From NCBI GenBank assembly GCA_023512835.1, contig CM042085.1, forward strand, positions 46,114,189 through 46,178,188: 64,000 nt of DNA, written 5' to 3'. The notes beneath the pieces are model-generated. The model was not told the DNA's origin. It saw only the letters and a program-made list of their open reading frames with translations, and did no database searches. The position numbers and the translations under genes were made by a program. The first letter of the stretch is position 1. The number at the start of each line of letters is the position of its first letter. Shown one piece after another: positions 34,539 through 47,199 of this stretch. This stretch comes from Taxillus chinensis (taxonomy: Eukaryota; Streptophyta; Magnoliopsida; Santalales; Loranthaceae).

Positions 34539-37500
34539 CTATGCAGAAAAGTCAAGCATACCTAATTTGAGAAGAAGTTCAGAAAATCTTACATCAGGTA
34601 GGGGCTTTGTAAGTATATCCTCCAGTTGATCTTCAGTAGCAACATGTTCCAGGGATATGTGCTTTTTAAGAACATGATCGTGAATGAAATGATGCCTGAC
34701 CTCAATATGTTTTGTCTTTGGATGCATGGCGGGATTATTGTTGATAGCAATAGCACTGGTATTGTCACAGTAGAGTGGAACAAATGTCATATTGAAACCG
34801 TAGTCAGTAAGTTGACTTTGCATCCAGAGAAGCTGTGCGCAGCAACTCCCAGTAGCTATATATTCCGCTTTAGCAGTAGAGGTTGATACGGAATTCTGCT
34901 TCTTATTGAACCAAAAGATCAATCTATTTCCAAGGAATTGGCATGTACCATTGGTGCTTTTCCTGTCTATGCGACATCCGGAAAAATCAGCATCAGAATA
35001 TCCGGATAAGGCGAAGTTGGACTCTTTTGGGTACCAGAGTTTCAAATTAATTGTCCCTTTGAGATACCTTAATATCCGTTTTACGTGAAGCATATGTGAC
35101 TCTTTGGGATTCGCCTGATATCTTGCGCAGATGCAAGTTGCAAACATTATGTCCGGGCGACTTGCTGTAAGGTACAGCAAGGATCCAATCATCCCTCTGT
35201 ACTCAGTCACATTCACTGATTTGCCATCAACATCTGGGTCTAACTTGGCACTGACTGGCATTGGAGTTTTGACGGGAGATGAACCTTCCATACCAAACTT
35301 CTTGATTAAGTCATGAGTGTACTTAGCTTGGTTGATGAAGATCCCTTCCTTCAGTTGTTTGACCTCGATCCCAAGAAAGTAGGACAGTTCTCCCATCATA
35401 CTCATCTCAAACTTACCAGTCATCAACTTGGCGAACTCATCACAAAGTTTCGGATTAGTTGATCCGAAAATGATATCATCCACGTAGATCTGTACGATCA
35501 GAGTATGTGTTTTCTCTTTCCGTAAGAAAAGCGTGGTGTCAATCTTTCCTTTTTGGAAGTTGTGAGCAAGTAAGAATTCCGAAAGTGTGTCGTACCAGGC
35601 TCTTGGAGCTTGCTTCAATCCATACAAGGCTTTCTTAGTTTGTAGACCAGATGTCCAGCCTTTGGTTCAACGAAGCCTGGAGGTTGTTCAACATATACCT
35701 CCTCTTGAAGGTCTCCATTTAGAAATGCACTCTTGACATCCATTTGATAAACTTTAAAGTTTTCGTATGAAGCGTATGCCAGGAACATTCTGATTGCCTC
35801 AAGTCTGGCTACTGGGGCAAAAGTTTCGTCATAGTCTATTCCTTCTTCTTGATGATAACCCTTGGCTACCAGTCGGGCTTTGTTCTGGATTACGATTCCG
35901 TCCGTATCAAGTTTGTTCCGGAACACCCATTTAACTCCAATGACTTGTTGAGACTTTGGCCTTGGTAGAAGAGTCCACACATCATTCCTTTTGAACTGAT
36001 TTAACTCTTCCTGCATGGCGTCTATCCAATTTGAGTCTTGAAGAGCTTCTTCCACCACTTTTGGCTCTATCTGCGACAAAAAGCAAGAGTAGAGGCACAT
36101 GTTGGAGGTGGCTGCTCTTGTTCTAACACCAACAGTAGGATCACCAATCACTTGTTCTTGAGGGTGGCTTTGAGTCCACCTATAGTTTTGCGCAAGTGGT
36201 GGTGAATACTCAATGATTTGAAGCTCTGTCAGATTAGGTGGTCCTTGGTCGTCCTCTGATTGAGCTTCTTCAGGGCCAGCGTTATTAAAATTAACAGGTT
36301 CTGGGGTATTTTGAGGTTCTCCATTACTGTTCATTTTTGTATCAACTGGTCCGGATGGACTGGAGGGTACTCCGATATTTTGAATATCCGAGGGAATATA
36401 TCTGGAGTTATGTGGAAGTCCCGAGTCCGATTCATCCGTAGCATCATCTGCATCATTTCTTCGTTCTTCATTGGTGCCACATGGTTGGTCAGTAGAGGTG
36501 ACAGGAACATTCATAAACTTTGAGTAGTCAACGTAGTCGTTTTGATCCTGCACATTAGAACTTGAAGAACCAACTTTCGACCAATCCGTGTTAGTTTCAT
36601 CAAAAGTCACATGGATAGATTCTTCAATTTTGAAGAGTTTTCTATTGAAAACCCGATAAGCCTTGTTATGAAATGAATACCCAACAAATATCCCATCATC
36701 GGACTTTGGTTCAAATTTATTCCAGGATTCTTTTCCATTGTTCAGTACGTAGCAAGTACACCCAAAGGTCCTGAAATGTGAAATAGAAGGCTTTCAACCT
36801 TTCCACATCTCGTAGGGTGTTTTCATGGTTAATTTATTTATAAGAGTCTTGTTCTGAACATAACAGGCAATAGACACCGCTTCAGCCCATAGACTGAGAG
36901 GAAGCTTTGCCCCTGCTAACATTGATCTTCCAGCCTCGACTAAAGTGCGATTCTTGCGCTCAACTACCCCATTTTATTGTGGAGTTCTGGGCGCAGAGAA
37001 GTCGTGCTGAATGCCCTATTAAGAACAATATGACCTCATTTCTGAGAAATCAAATTCTGTACCATGATCACTCCTGATGCATTTAATGCTCAGTCCTTGT
37101 GAATTGCTTATCCAGTTGAAGAGATCAACAAGGTGTTCAAAAGTTTGATCCTTAGATTTCAGGAACATCACCCATGTGTATCTGGTGAAGTCATCGATAA
37201 TCACTAGAGTGTATCTTGCACCAGCAAGTGAAGAGACAGAAATGGGACCACAAAGGTCCATGTGAAGAAGTTGTAAAGGAGCAGTTATTGAAGTAACTGA
37301 TTTGCTCTTAAAACTATGTTTGGTCTGTTTGCCTAGTTGGCATTCTCGACAGAGAGTGTTTCTGGAGTATTTGTGTTTAGGCAAACCAGTGACCAAATCA
37401 AGCGACACAAATTTAGACAAGGTCTTAAAATTTAAATGTGCGCAACGCTTGTGCCATAGCCAACTATCTTCATGTGATGCTGTAGTGAGGAAGCATACAG

Positions 37501-38462
37501 GGTCAGAAGAATTGTTTCTCAAGACCACAGAATATATGTCCCCATCTCTTGATCCGGATAACTTAATGTCTCCGAATAAGTTATCTCTAACTGTGCAGGT
37601 GTTTGACAAAAAGGAAACTGTGAATCCTTTATCACATAAATTACTGACACTCAGCAGATTATGCTTCAAACCTTTGACTAATGCAACCTTAGTAATTGAT
37701 ACACAGCCGTTGGTTAAAGTGCCGTACCCCACAGTCTTACCTTTACTGTTGTCGCCATATGTTACGGATGGGCCTCATTTGTCGGTAATATCCACAAGCA
37801 GAGACTTATCACCCGTCATGTGTCTGGAGCATCCGCTATCGAGTATCCACTTGCTTTGATTGATCTTTGACTTCAAGTGAGATGGCAGTGAATTCCATAG
37901 ATGCTCCTGCAAGACAACAGATTACACTTTTGGTGCCCAGACTTGTTTTGGGCGGTTAGGAGAAGCAACAACAGTGTCAACTATTCCGGATTTTACGTTT
38001 CTCGGAACTTTAACTTTTTAGGTTGACTTAGATTTTTCCGTATTAGTTGCTTCTTTAACTTGGGTTTTCTTAGGTGAGACGCTCCTAGGAGTTTTAGATT
38101 TAGATTTCCGAGAAGAACCCTTTTTGACAACCTAATTTTTATTGATTGAAAAGTGATTACAAAACCAGTCATCAGTTAGACTCCAACATTCATAATGGTA
38201 GTGGCCTATTTCACGACATATCGAACAGACACTATGATGTGGAGTTATAACAGGGGATACAGGTTTCTTTGGCTTAACAGGTTTCCTACTCTGTTCCCTA
38301 TGGCCTAATCCTTTGCGAATGGGTGACGCACTCTTGGCCCTAGATGCGTCAACCTTAGCCTTTTTTTTGTTTTTGGGTGCTGTAGTTTCGGCTTTAACTA
38401 CAGTAACCTTCCCTTCATCGTTTGGTGTGGGTGCTACTACTTCGAGATTAGCAGTAGCACCC
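34539..38462 (-). pseudogene. Copy B pol: protease, integrase, RT, RNase H
   Basis: Minus-strand Copia polyprotein. It includes a CCHC knuckle CSICREIGHYHYEC near 38180-38225, protease with ILDSGCS near 37840, a GAG-pre-integrase CRECQLGKQTKHSFKS motif near 37310-37350, and integrase with LLHMDLCGP (first Asp kept), RSDHGTEF (second Asp) and ERKN (Glu). The linker, RT with YVDDIIFGS near 35475-35500, and RNase H with [13 protein letters not shown] and TKPLPDVRF follow, ending GMLDFSA at 34539. Stops at about 37018, 36970 and 36800, and a frame break near 35620, inactivate it. The longest clean stretches are 35627-34539 and 36610-35615. The upstream part continues at 51490 beyond copy C. Confidence 0.95.
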
Positions 38463-39781
38463 TGTTGGATCAAACCCAGAATTTGGATAATGCTAATAAA
38501 GCCTTATGTAATTTGATCTGAGATCTCTTGTGTTTATTTGATCGTTGCAGAAGATATGTTATTAATCCGGAAATACACTCGTGAGAGCAAAGCTAAGGAC
38601 AGGATACATAATCCTGATCCGGACAAGAGTGAGTGTCGTCAAACACTTGGTAAATAACCAAGTCACCAATACATACAGAATAAGGGACATTCATGCGGAC
38701 TAAGTACAAATGCGGAATAAGGACCCGAGTCTTATTAGACACGGAGTAAGGAAATTAGATGCGGAGTAAGGAATCCGGACAACTTACTCATACGGAGTAA
38801 GGAAGCGCTAATACGGAGTAAACACTCCGATCCCTTAGACTCGCCCGGAGTAAGGAACTTACATACGGAGTAAGGAATTTACATACGGAGTAAGGAACTT
38901 ACACGCGGAGTAAGGAACTTACATACGGAGTAAGGAAGCATCGATACGGAATAAGTCATCCAACTTTTCAAGACTCGCCCTGAGTAAGGAACTTACATAC
39001 GGAGTAAGGAATTTACATACGGAGTAAGGAACTTACACGCGGAGTAAGGAAGCGCTAACACGGACTAAGGATTCCAGTACCAAATAGATACGGAGTAAGC
39101 AATCACTGACACGGAGTAAGGTTCCGAGCTTCATTAGCTACGGAGTAAGGAAAATTACACTGGACCAAGAAGATATCGCTCAACTCAACCGCATTTAAAG
39201 TTATCAGCTCGTGGCGTCCCGATGTAAGACAAATTTATTGAGAACCTGAAGAATCTTACACGTGGATCATCCGGATATGTGGACACAACCTTAATTGTAT
39301 TTGGGAACTCACAAACGCACTTATACTCTTCAAACCCAAGATCTTGAGCTCCACAAACTGCAGCAGTCAAGGCAGAGAGATTATCGAGGGATAGTTAGTG
39401 CTGAACGCATTCCGGAACTACAAGTTCCAAGGTTGTCTCTTAGGAATGTTTTGTATAAATATTCATACTTGTACATTGATGAAAGTGTGAGCGCATGTGT
39501 ATTTGTTAAGAAAAGACTAATTCTCTGTATGCACAAGCGTTTTCATCCTTGGAGATAGAATTTGGCTAGTGTGTGAGTTCATTTGTAAACAGAGTGTAAG
39601 AGAGTCTTGCTTCTATTTTGTTGTATTTATCTTGTGATAATAAAACAAAATACTTTCACTATCTGGTTATCTTCCGCAGTGATTCTATCACTTAACTAGA
39701 TAAGTGTTTGTGTCTTAAGAGAAAGAGAAGAGTTTCGATAAGAGCCTATTCACCCCCCCTCTAGGCTCCAAGGGACCATCA
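38463..39781 (+). mobile_element. Copy C 5' LTR
   Basis: 1,319 bases, TGTTGGATC...GGGACCATCA. Carries four 20-base units of GGAACTTACATACGGAGTAA type at about 38846-38937 within a wider CGGAGTAAGGA array. Confidence 0.95.
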
Positions 39782-39783
39782 AG

Positions 39784-39795
39784 TGGTATCAGAGC
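39784..39795 (+). other. Copy C primer binding site
   Basis: TGGTATCAGAGC, complementary to the 3' end of initiator tRNA-Met, 2 bases after the LTR. Confidence 0.93.
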
Positions 39796-39842
39796 AAGTT
39801 CTATTTGTTCTAAGTAGAGATCCCACTCCTTCAATCTCAGAA

Positions 39843-42111
39843 ATGGCCGAAGAAAGCAGTATGCTATTCAACACTCGTCTTAACTCCGGAGGTGCACAGG
39901 AGCCCATCCCGAATCGAAGCAGCAGTGAAAATGTCGACCCACCTCAACCTGCTGCTGCCGCCGCTTCTCAACCACGGAGTTCTGGCTTTACTTTAACGAA
40001 ACCGCCCAAATTCACACCTGAGCTTTCCACTGGGAGAAAAGCTCGCATGAAGATGTTTATGGTATGCCATGATCATCTTATGTGGCCATGTCTTCATCAG
40101 GAGATTCCAATTCCGATGACTATTGGAGAACATGGAGTTAGGAGGCCAAAGACAGATGCTGAACTTACCAACGATGAAAGAGCCTGGCAGTGCGCTAGTG
40201 AAAAGGCTCTGGCTTATGTTACATCGTCTTTGGATTCCGAGGCTTTCCGCGGACGTCCAGGGCCGCACGATAGCAAAAGCTGTTTGGGACAAACTGGCAA
40301 TCCTCTATGAGGGGAGTCAGTCCCAGATGCAGAATGTGATCTGCACTCTCAGACAAAACTTTGAAAGTTTTAATCATAAACCGGGCGAATCACTCGAAAG
40401 CATCTATCGGAGATTCGGCAAGCTCATTCTTGAGCTGAAGACTGTCAATGAGCACTATTCTCAATCCCAGATCAATGACAAGTTCTTTCGCTCCTTGCCG
40501 GATCGCTACTACTCCAAACAACTCCGGATGCAATCGACAAAAAGCGGCAATATGTTCCCCTTGAAGAACTATATGGGGGGGCTGCGGACTCACGAAGTCA
40601 GGTTTAAGTACTCTGACAGGGATGAGAAAATAGCTCGGAAAGAAAAGGGGGTAGCTCTCAAAGCTACAGAATGTCTAAACATACTGAGGAATGATGATAC
40701 GGACGAGTCCGAGAATTCTGATTCTGACGACGAGGAGGAGATAGCCCTTCTTGTCAAATCCTTTGAGCGATTCCTACGGAAAAGCAGAAAAGGGTTCAGA
40801 AGATGCTCATCATCATCGTTCCAAAGGAAGGAGCGACCAGAGTCCAGTTCCCAGGAATGCTTAATTGTGGGAAAACCGGTCACCTGGGCCAAGGAATGCA
40901 GGTCCAAATCAAAAGTGGCCGAGAAAAGTGACAAGGTAACTCCTCGCCGCTCCACCTCAGACAACAGAAAGAGCAAGAGGAAGGTGCTCGTGACAAAATA
41001 CATGAGTGGCTCGGAAGAAGAGGAGGAATCCTCGGATGATGAGCCAAAAAGCCGAACGTCTGCCTCATGGCAAATACTGAGGTACCTTCTATCTCTGAGC
41101 TCCTGAGTAAATTAGAATCTCTTACTACTGCATGTGATCATGAAAAGAATGAGAGACTAATAATTACTCAAATGTACAAAGATATGGAAAGTCAGAATAA
41201 ACGTCTTAAATTTACTATTAATAGACTCGAAAAGGACATCACCGACTTCAGGAGGAAAAGAAGCTTGGTATCACGATCTAAGAGCTGAAAATCATTTGTT
41301 AAATACCAATCTCTCAGGCCTAAAAGTTATAGTAAAAAGACTCGAAAATGAACTGGAACAGGAAAAGGAAATAAATCGTAAGTGGCTAAAATCCGGGGAA
41401 ATAGCCTCTACCTTTAGGACTGATCCTGACGACATCCGAGTCAAACCTGGCCTAGGTTCGAACCATCAACTTCCATAGCTCAAGCTACTGAGTGTCCTCC
41501 GGATTTCACTCCTAAACTAACCAACTTATATCTTGTTAGTACATCTAAACCATTGGATGGTTTCATTTCAGGTGGCACCATAGTTTATGACTGTGGAGTC
41601 GAGGTCATTCATCGCACTTCCCGAAGTAGTAGCACCCGTAACTAAAGATGAAGGAAAGGCTCGCTGAGTTAAAGCCAAAAGCGTGGCACCCAAAAAGAAA
41701 GACAAGGCTAAGGCTGATGCATCTAGGGCCAAGAGCGCGTCACCCAAACGCAATGGATTAGGCCACAGGGAACAGAGTAGAAAGTCTGTAAAATCTGAGA
41801 GACCTGTATCCCCTGTTTGTACTTCACATTTTCGTGTCTGTTCCATCTGTAGGGAAATAGGTCATTATCACTATGAATGTTGGAGTTTATATGATAACTG
41901 GCTTTGTAATCAGTTTCATATCAATAAAGATCAGTTAAACAAAAAGGGTTCTTCGAGCAAAACAAAATCTAAACCTCGAAAGAGTATCTCTCCCAAGAAA
42001 ACCCAAATAAAAGAGGTAGCTGAAACTAACAAGCTAAAGTCAACTTGGAGAGCTAAAAGTTCTAGCAAAATCAAATCCGTAAATGTTGACAATACTCGTT
42101 GCTCTCTCTAA
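39843..42111 (+). pseudogene. Copy C gag region (capsid, coiled coil, zinc knuckles)
   Basis: The ATG at 39843 starts MAEESSMLFN, as in copy B. A capsid-like domain of the Copia UBN2/retrotrans_gag type (KPPKFTPEL, then a W..L..LYEGSQSQMQN block) is followed by an acidic-basic region. The first CCHC knuckle has decayed to CLIVGKPVTWAKEC (copy B keeps CYNCGKPSHWAKDC). A coiled-coil segment follows at about 41067-41400, then a second knuckle CSICREIGHYHYEC at about 41836-41880. An inserted base near 40245 shifts the frame, with further breaks near 41080, 41265 and 41480. The long gag with coiled coil fits the Sirevirus lineage. It would form the virus-like particle shell. Confidence 0.9.
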
Positions 42112-45100
42112 CCGCCCGAAACAAGTTTGGGCACCAAAAGTGTAAACCGTTGTCTTTCAGGAGCATCTCTGGAATGCATTGCCGGATCACTTGAAGTTAA
42201 AGATCAATAAAAGCAAGTGGATCCTTGATAGTGGATGCTCCGGACATATGACGGGTGATCGGACTCGCTTGTAGAAGTTAATGATAAACAAGGTCCATCC
42301 GTTTCATATGGCGACAACAACAAAGGTAAGACTGTCGGGTATGGCACCTTAACTAACGGCCGTGTATCAATCACTAGAGTTGCACTAGTCAAAGGTTTAA
42401 AGCATAATTTGCTAAGTGTCGGTAATTTATGTGACAAAGGATTTCTTGTTTCCTTTTTGTCCAACACCGTACAAGAAGAGAAAACTTATCCTGGAGATGT
42501 TAAGTTATCCGGATCAAGAGATGGGGACATATACTCGGTGGTCTTAAGAAATAATTCTTCTGACCTGTATGCTTCCTCACTAAAGCATCAGATGAAGATA
42601 GTTAGCTATGGCACAAGCGATGCGCACATTTAAACTTTAAGACTTTGTCTAAATTAGCGTCACTTGATCTTGTCACTGGTCTACCCAAACTCAAGTTCTC
42701 CAGAGACTCACTCTGTCGAGAATGCCAACTGGGCAAACAGACCAAACATAGCTTTAAGAGTAAATCAGTTAATTCAATAACTGCTCCTCTACAACTTCTT
42801 CATATGGGCTTATGTGGTCCTATATCTGTTCCGTCTCTAGCTGGTGCGAGATATACCCTAGTGGTTATCGATGATTTCACCAGATACACATGGGTGATGT
42901 TCCTAAAATCAAAGGATCAAACTTTTGAGCATCTTGTAGATCTTTTCAACTGGATAAGCAAATCACAAGGACTGAGCATAAAGTCCATCAGGAGTGATCA
43001 TGGTACAGAATTCGATTTTTCAGAAATGAGATCATATTGTTCTGAACAGGGCATACAGCATGACTTCTCTGCGCCCAGAACTCCTCAACAAAATGGGGTA
43101 GCTGAGCGCAAGAATCGCACTTTAGTCGAGGCTGGCAGATCTATGTTAGCAGGGGCAACGCTTCCTCTCGCCCATGGGCTGAAGTCGTGTCCACTGCCTG
43201 CTATGTTCAGAACAGAACTCTAATAAATAAATCTACCATGAAAACACCCTATGAGATGTGGAGAGGACGAAAGCCTTCAATTTCACATTTCAGAGCCTTT
43301 GGGTGTACTTGCTATATTCTGAACAATGGCAAAGAACCCCGGAATAAATTTGAACCAAAATCTGATGATGGGATCTTTGTCGGGTACTCACTTCATAGCA
43401 AAGCTTATCGGGTCTTCAACAGAAAACTTTTTAAAGTTGAAGAATCTATCCATGTGACCTTTGATGAAACTAACCTTGATTGGTCAAAAGTCGGCTCTTC
43501 AAGTTCTAATGTGTAGGTCATGGACAGCAACGTCGATTATTCAAATTTTATGAATGTTCCTGTTACACATCTTGACCAACCACGTGGCATCAGCAAAGCA
43601 CAACGAAATTATATGGATGATGCTACGGATGACTCTGACTCCGACTCCGGACTACCATTTAGCTCCGGATATACTCCTACAGATACCCAAAATTCCGGAG
43701 CACCTTCAAGTCCGTCCGGACTAGTTAACACTAGAAGAAACAGTGTTGAAGAACCATCTAGTTCAACCGTACCTCTCAATGCGGAAACATCTAGTCCGGA
43801 CGAAGCTCAACCAGCGGATACAACTGAACCACCTAATCTGGAAGAGCTTCAAATTATTCAAGATCATCCAACACATGCACAGAATTACAGATGGACTCGA
43901 AACCATCCCTCAGATCAAGTGATTGGTGATCCTACTGTTGGTGTAAGAACATGAGCAGCCACCTCCAACATAAGTCTTTACTTGTGTTTTCTATCTCAAA
44001 TAGAACCAAAGGTGGTAGATGAAGCTCTTCAGGATTCGAATTGGATAGAAGCCAAGCAAGAAGAGCTGAATCAATTTAAAAGAAATAATGTGTGGATCTT
44101 AGTACCAAGGCCTAAGTCTCAGCAAGTCATTGGCGTTAAATGGGTGTTCCGGAACAAGCTTGATACGGATGGAATAGTAATCCGGAACAAAGCCAGACTG
44201 GTAGCTAAAGGGTATCGTCAAGAAGAAGGAATAGATTATGATGAGACCTTTGCTCCAGTAGTAAGACTTGAGGCAATCCGAATGTTTCTGGCATATGCTT
44301 CATATGAAAACCTCATAGTTTATCAAATGGACGTCAAGAGCGTATTCCTGAATGGAGATCTTCAAGAGGAGGTGTACGTTGAACAACCTCCCGGCTTCAT
44401 TGAACCTAAAGCAGGACATCTTGTCTACAAGCTTCGGAAAGCTTTATATGGTTTGAAGCAAGCTCCAAGAGCCTGGTATGACACACTGTCAGAATTCCTA
44501 CTTGCTCACAACTTCCCAAAGGGGAAGATAGACACCACCCTATTTCTACGAAAAGAGAAAGGACACACTCTGATCGTACAAATATACGTGGATGATATGA
44601 TTTTCGGATCAATGAATCCGAAGCTTTGTGAAGAGTTTGCTAAGTTGATGATAGGCAAGTTTGAGATGAGCATGATGGGAGAACTGTCCTACTTCCTTGG
44701 AATAGAAGTTAAACAATTAAAGGAAGGAATCTTCATTAACCAAGCTAAGTACACTCGCGATCTTATTAAGAAGTTTGGTATGGAAGGTTCATCTCCTGTC
44801 AAAACTCCCATGCCTGTAAGTGCCAAGTTAGATTCGGATGTTGACGGCATATCAGTAAATGTAACTGACTACAAAGGGATGATCGGATCCTTGCTGTATC
44901 TTACAGCAAGTCGCCCAGACATTATGTTTGCAACTTGCATCTGTGCACGATACCAGGCGAATCCCAAGGAATCACATATGCTTCATGTTAAACGGATATT
45001 AAGGTATCTCAAGGGAACGATGAATTTGGGACTCTGGTACCTAAAGGAGTCAAACTTCACCTTATCCGGATACTCTAATGCCGACTTCGCTGGATGTCGC

Positions 45101-45527
45101 ATCGACAGGAAGAGCACAAGTGGTACATGTCAGTTCCTTGGACATAGATTAATTTCATGGTTCAGGAAGAAGCGAGTCGTATCAACCTCTCCCTTGCAAG
45201 CGGAATACATAGCTTGGGAGTTGCTGCGCACAGCTACTTTGGATGCAAAGTCAACTTACTGACTATGGTTTCAACATGTCATCTATTCCACTCTACTGCG
45301 ACAACACTAGCGCTATTGCTATCAGCAACAATCCTGTCATGCATCCTAAGATGAAGCACATTAAAGTCCGGTATCACTTCATACGTGATCATGTTCTTAA
45401 AAGTCACATCTCACTGGAACACGTTGCTACTGAACATCAACTGGCCGACATTTTTACAAAGCCCCTACCTGATGCAAGATTCTCTGAACTACTTTTCCGT
45501 TTAGGTATGCTCGACTTTTCTGCATAG
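42112..45527 (+). pseudogene. Copy C pol: protease, integrase, RT, RNase H
   Basis: Order: protease (WILDSGCSGHMTGD at about 42219-42260), GAG-pre-integrase (CRECQLGKQTKHSFKS near 42715-42760), integrase (about 42790-43170), linker, RT (YVDDMIFGS near 44585-44610) and RNase H ([13 protein letters not shown] near 45082-45120), ending GMLDFSA with the stop at 45525-45527. The first integrase catalytic Asp is replaced by Gly (HMGLCGP near 42805), unlike copy B. A TAG at 43514-43516, a TGA at 43951-43953 and frame breaks near 42270, 42620, 43190 and 45170 inactivate it. The longest clean part is 43982-45262. Confidence 0.95.
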
Positions 45528-47199
45528 TTTCACATTTAATTTATCCAACAGTATATTTACTATCAGACAATGCATTGTGCTTTTATTGTAAGTAGAAGAT
45601 ACATACTGATTTTAATGCCGATCATACTTACTGGTTTAAGGCCTCGTGCTTCTGATATTAATATCAACTTCATATGTGGGAGGATGCTTGCATTTCCCGA
45701 CTGAAGTCGTTTAAGCTAACATGATTACAGTTTATATGATTTACCTCTTTCGGGTTCCATGATCTCAACTTCCACTAATCACCACATGACAATAGCATGT
45801 TCATTTAGATTACTCTATTAACATGTATAGTTGAAGAAATGAAATGGGTTAGCTCGGAATGCCTGGTGGATGAATACTCAATCACGGCCTGGTCACTTCA
45901 AGTATAGTTTTCTAATAAGATAGACAGTCTTGAATTCTACAAACCGGAAATGTCAATCGAGAGGATTGCACAATCTACGGGGAGAAAATGCTTTATATAT
46001 TATTCAAGAATACCCCCCGTATATGTCTCATGACCCCTTTCCTGGCTGTCTATTTGAGGGGGAGCTTTTCATTGAGAGGATTAAATGATCTACGGGGGAG
46101 CAATAATGAACCCCTAATATGTCTCGGATACTCCCCCCTCTAAACTTTTACTTCCGGATCTGACTGGACATGCTGTTTAGGGTCAGAAAAGTGGCATGCT
46201 TGGATGTATTTTCTTTCTTCAACCATGCATTTTAATCGGCTAATCACCTGCTTACTTTTGACATGTGTTCGCTTCCCATTTTTCACTCATGAATCCTAAA
46301 TTGGCCAAATCATATGATCTTTAATTAATCTTAGCTACGTTGTTCAGCAAGACGGTTTCGCTATGTTGACCTATATGAACTTGTGTATTGTTATCTGACA
46401 TATGCCATGATCCAGTAATATTGATCGTTTTCACGTATGTATATGTCTCTCGTATGCTTAGTAATGCATGAGTTCTGTTTCTCATTAGTTCGGATTATGT
46501 CGTTTTTCACTGATTATTTTCCCTAATCCGTACTAATCCTTGCCTGTTAAGCTTTTGTATTTTTAGTTCATTTCTTCGTTTAGCTACAGGTTCAGATTCT
46601 CTCTGCAACCGTATCGATCAATCTAGTCCAAAGTCTTGGATTTGAAGTATTGTGGTACTTCTCTTCTCTTCGACTTATTGACTGCAAAGGAATCTACTTC
46701 ACTCTCTCGTCGAACTCTGTCTACTACGGACACGATCTACTTTTCATCCGGATACTCTTCCTCGACTATTATTTATTCCGGATGAGTGTCGGTTCATTCC
46801 TCCGGACTCCTGACACAGTCTAATCGCGACGATCAAAGTCTTCCTATATGTCGCGTGCTTTTGAGGAGGAATCATGATGATTCATTAAATGCATCTCGGG
46901 ATGCACACACACGTCTCTGGATGGCAACCAGCTGTTACACTTACTTAGTCATGTGGTCTCCACGACATCATTTCATTCGGAGGCGCATCGATGTCCAGAC
47001 TCATGACATCAGCCTGTCAAGCGGGTCCCTATCTCACTCGCATATTCCTAGGCCCGCTGACATTTGCGGACTCGGTCTTATATGTTCTGATCATTCCTGC
47101 GAAGCACGAGTATTGCTCATTTCAAATCCCTAAACCTCTCGTTGCTCCTTCCACTGCCAAGACCTCACCTTTCATCTTGTCCTTCAAATTTAATCTGCA
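45528..47199 (+). other. Copy C spacer with several PPT-like motifs
   Basis: Non-coding spacer of 1.67 kb. Purine strings ACGGGGAGAAAA (about 45976), GAGGGGGAGC (about 46056) and ACGGGGGAGCAA (about 46092) resemble the true PPT. Two copies of the leading phrase 'gagaggatt' suggest local duplication. No convincing gene; the open frame 46786-47133 overlaps the leader of the third ORF. Confidence 0.7.

Noticed and set aside
38750..39130. CRISPR-like regular repeat array
   Set aside because: Short direct repeats inside a plant LTR, without unique spacers of fixed length or cas genes.
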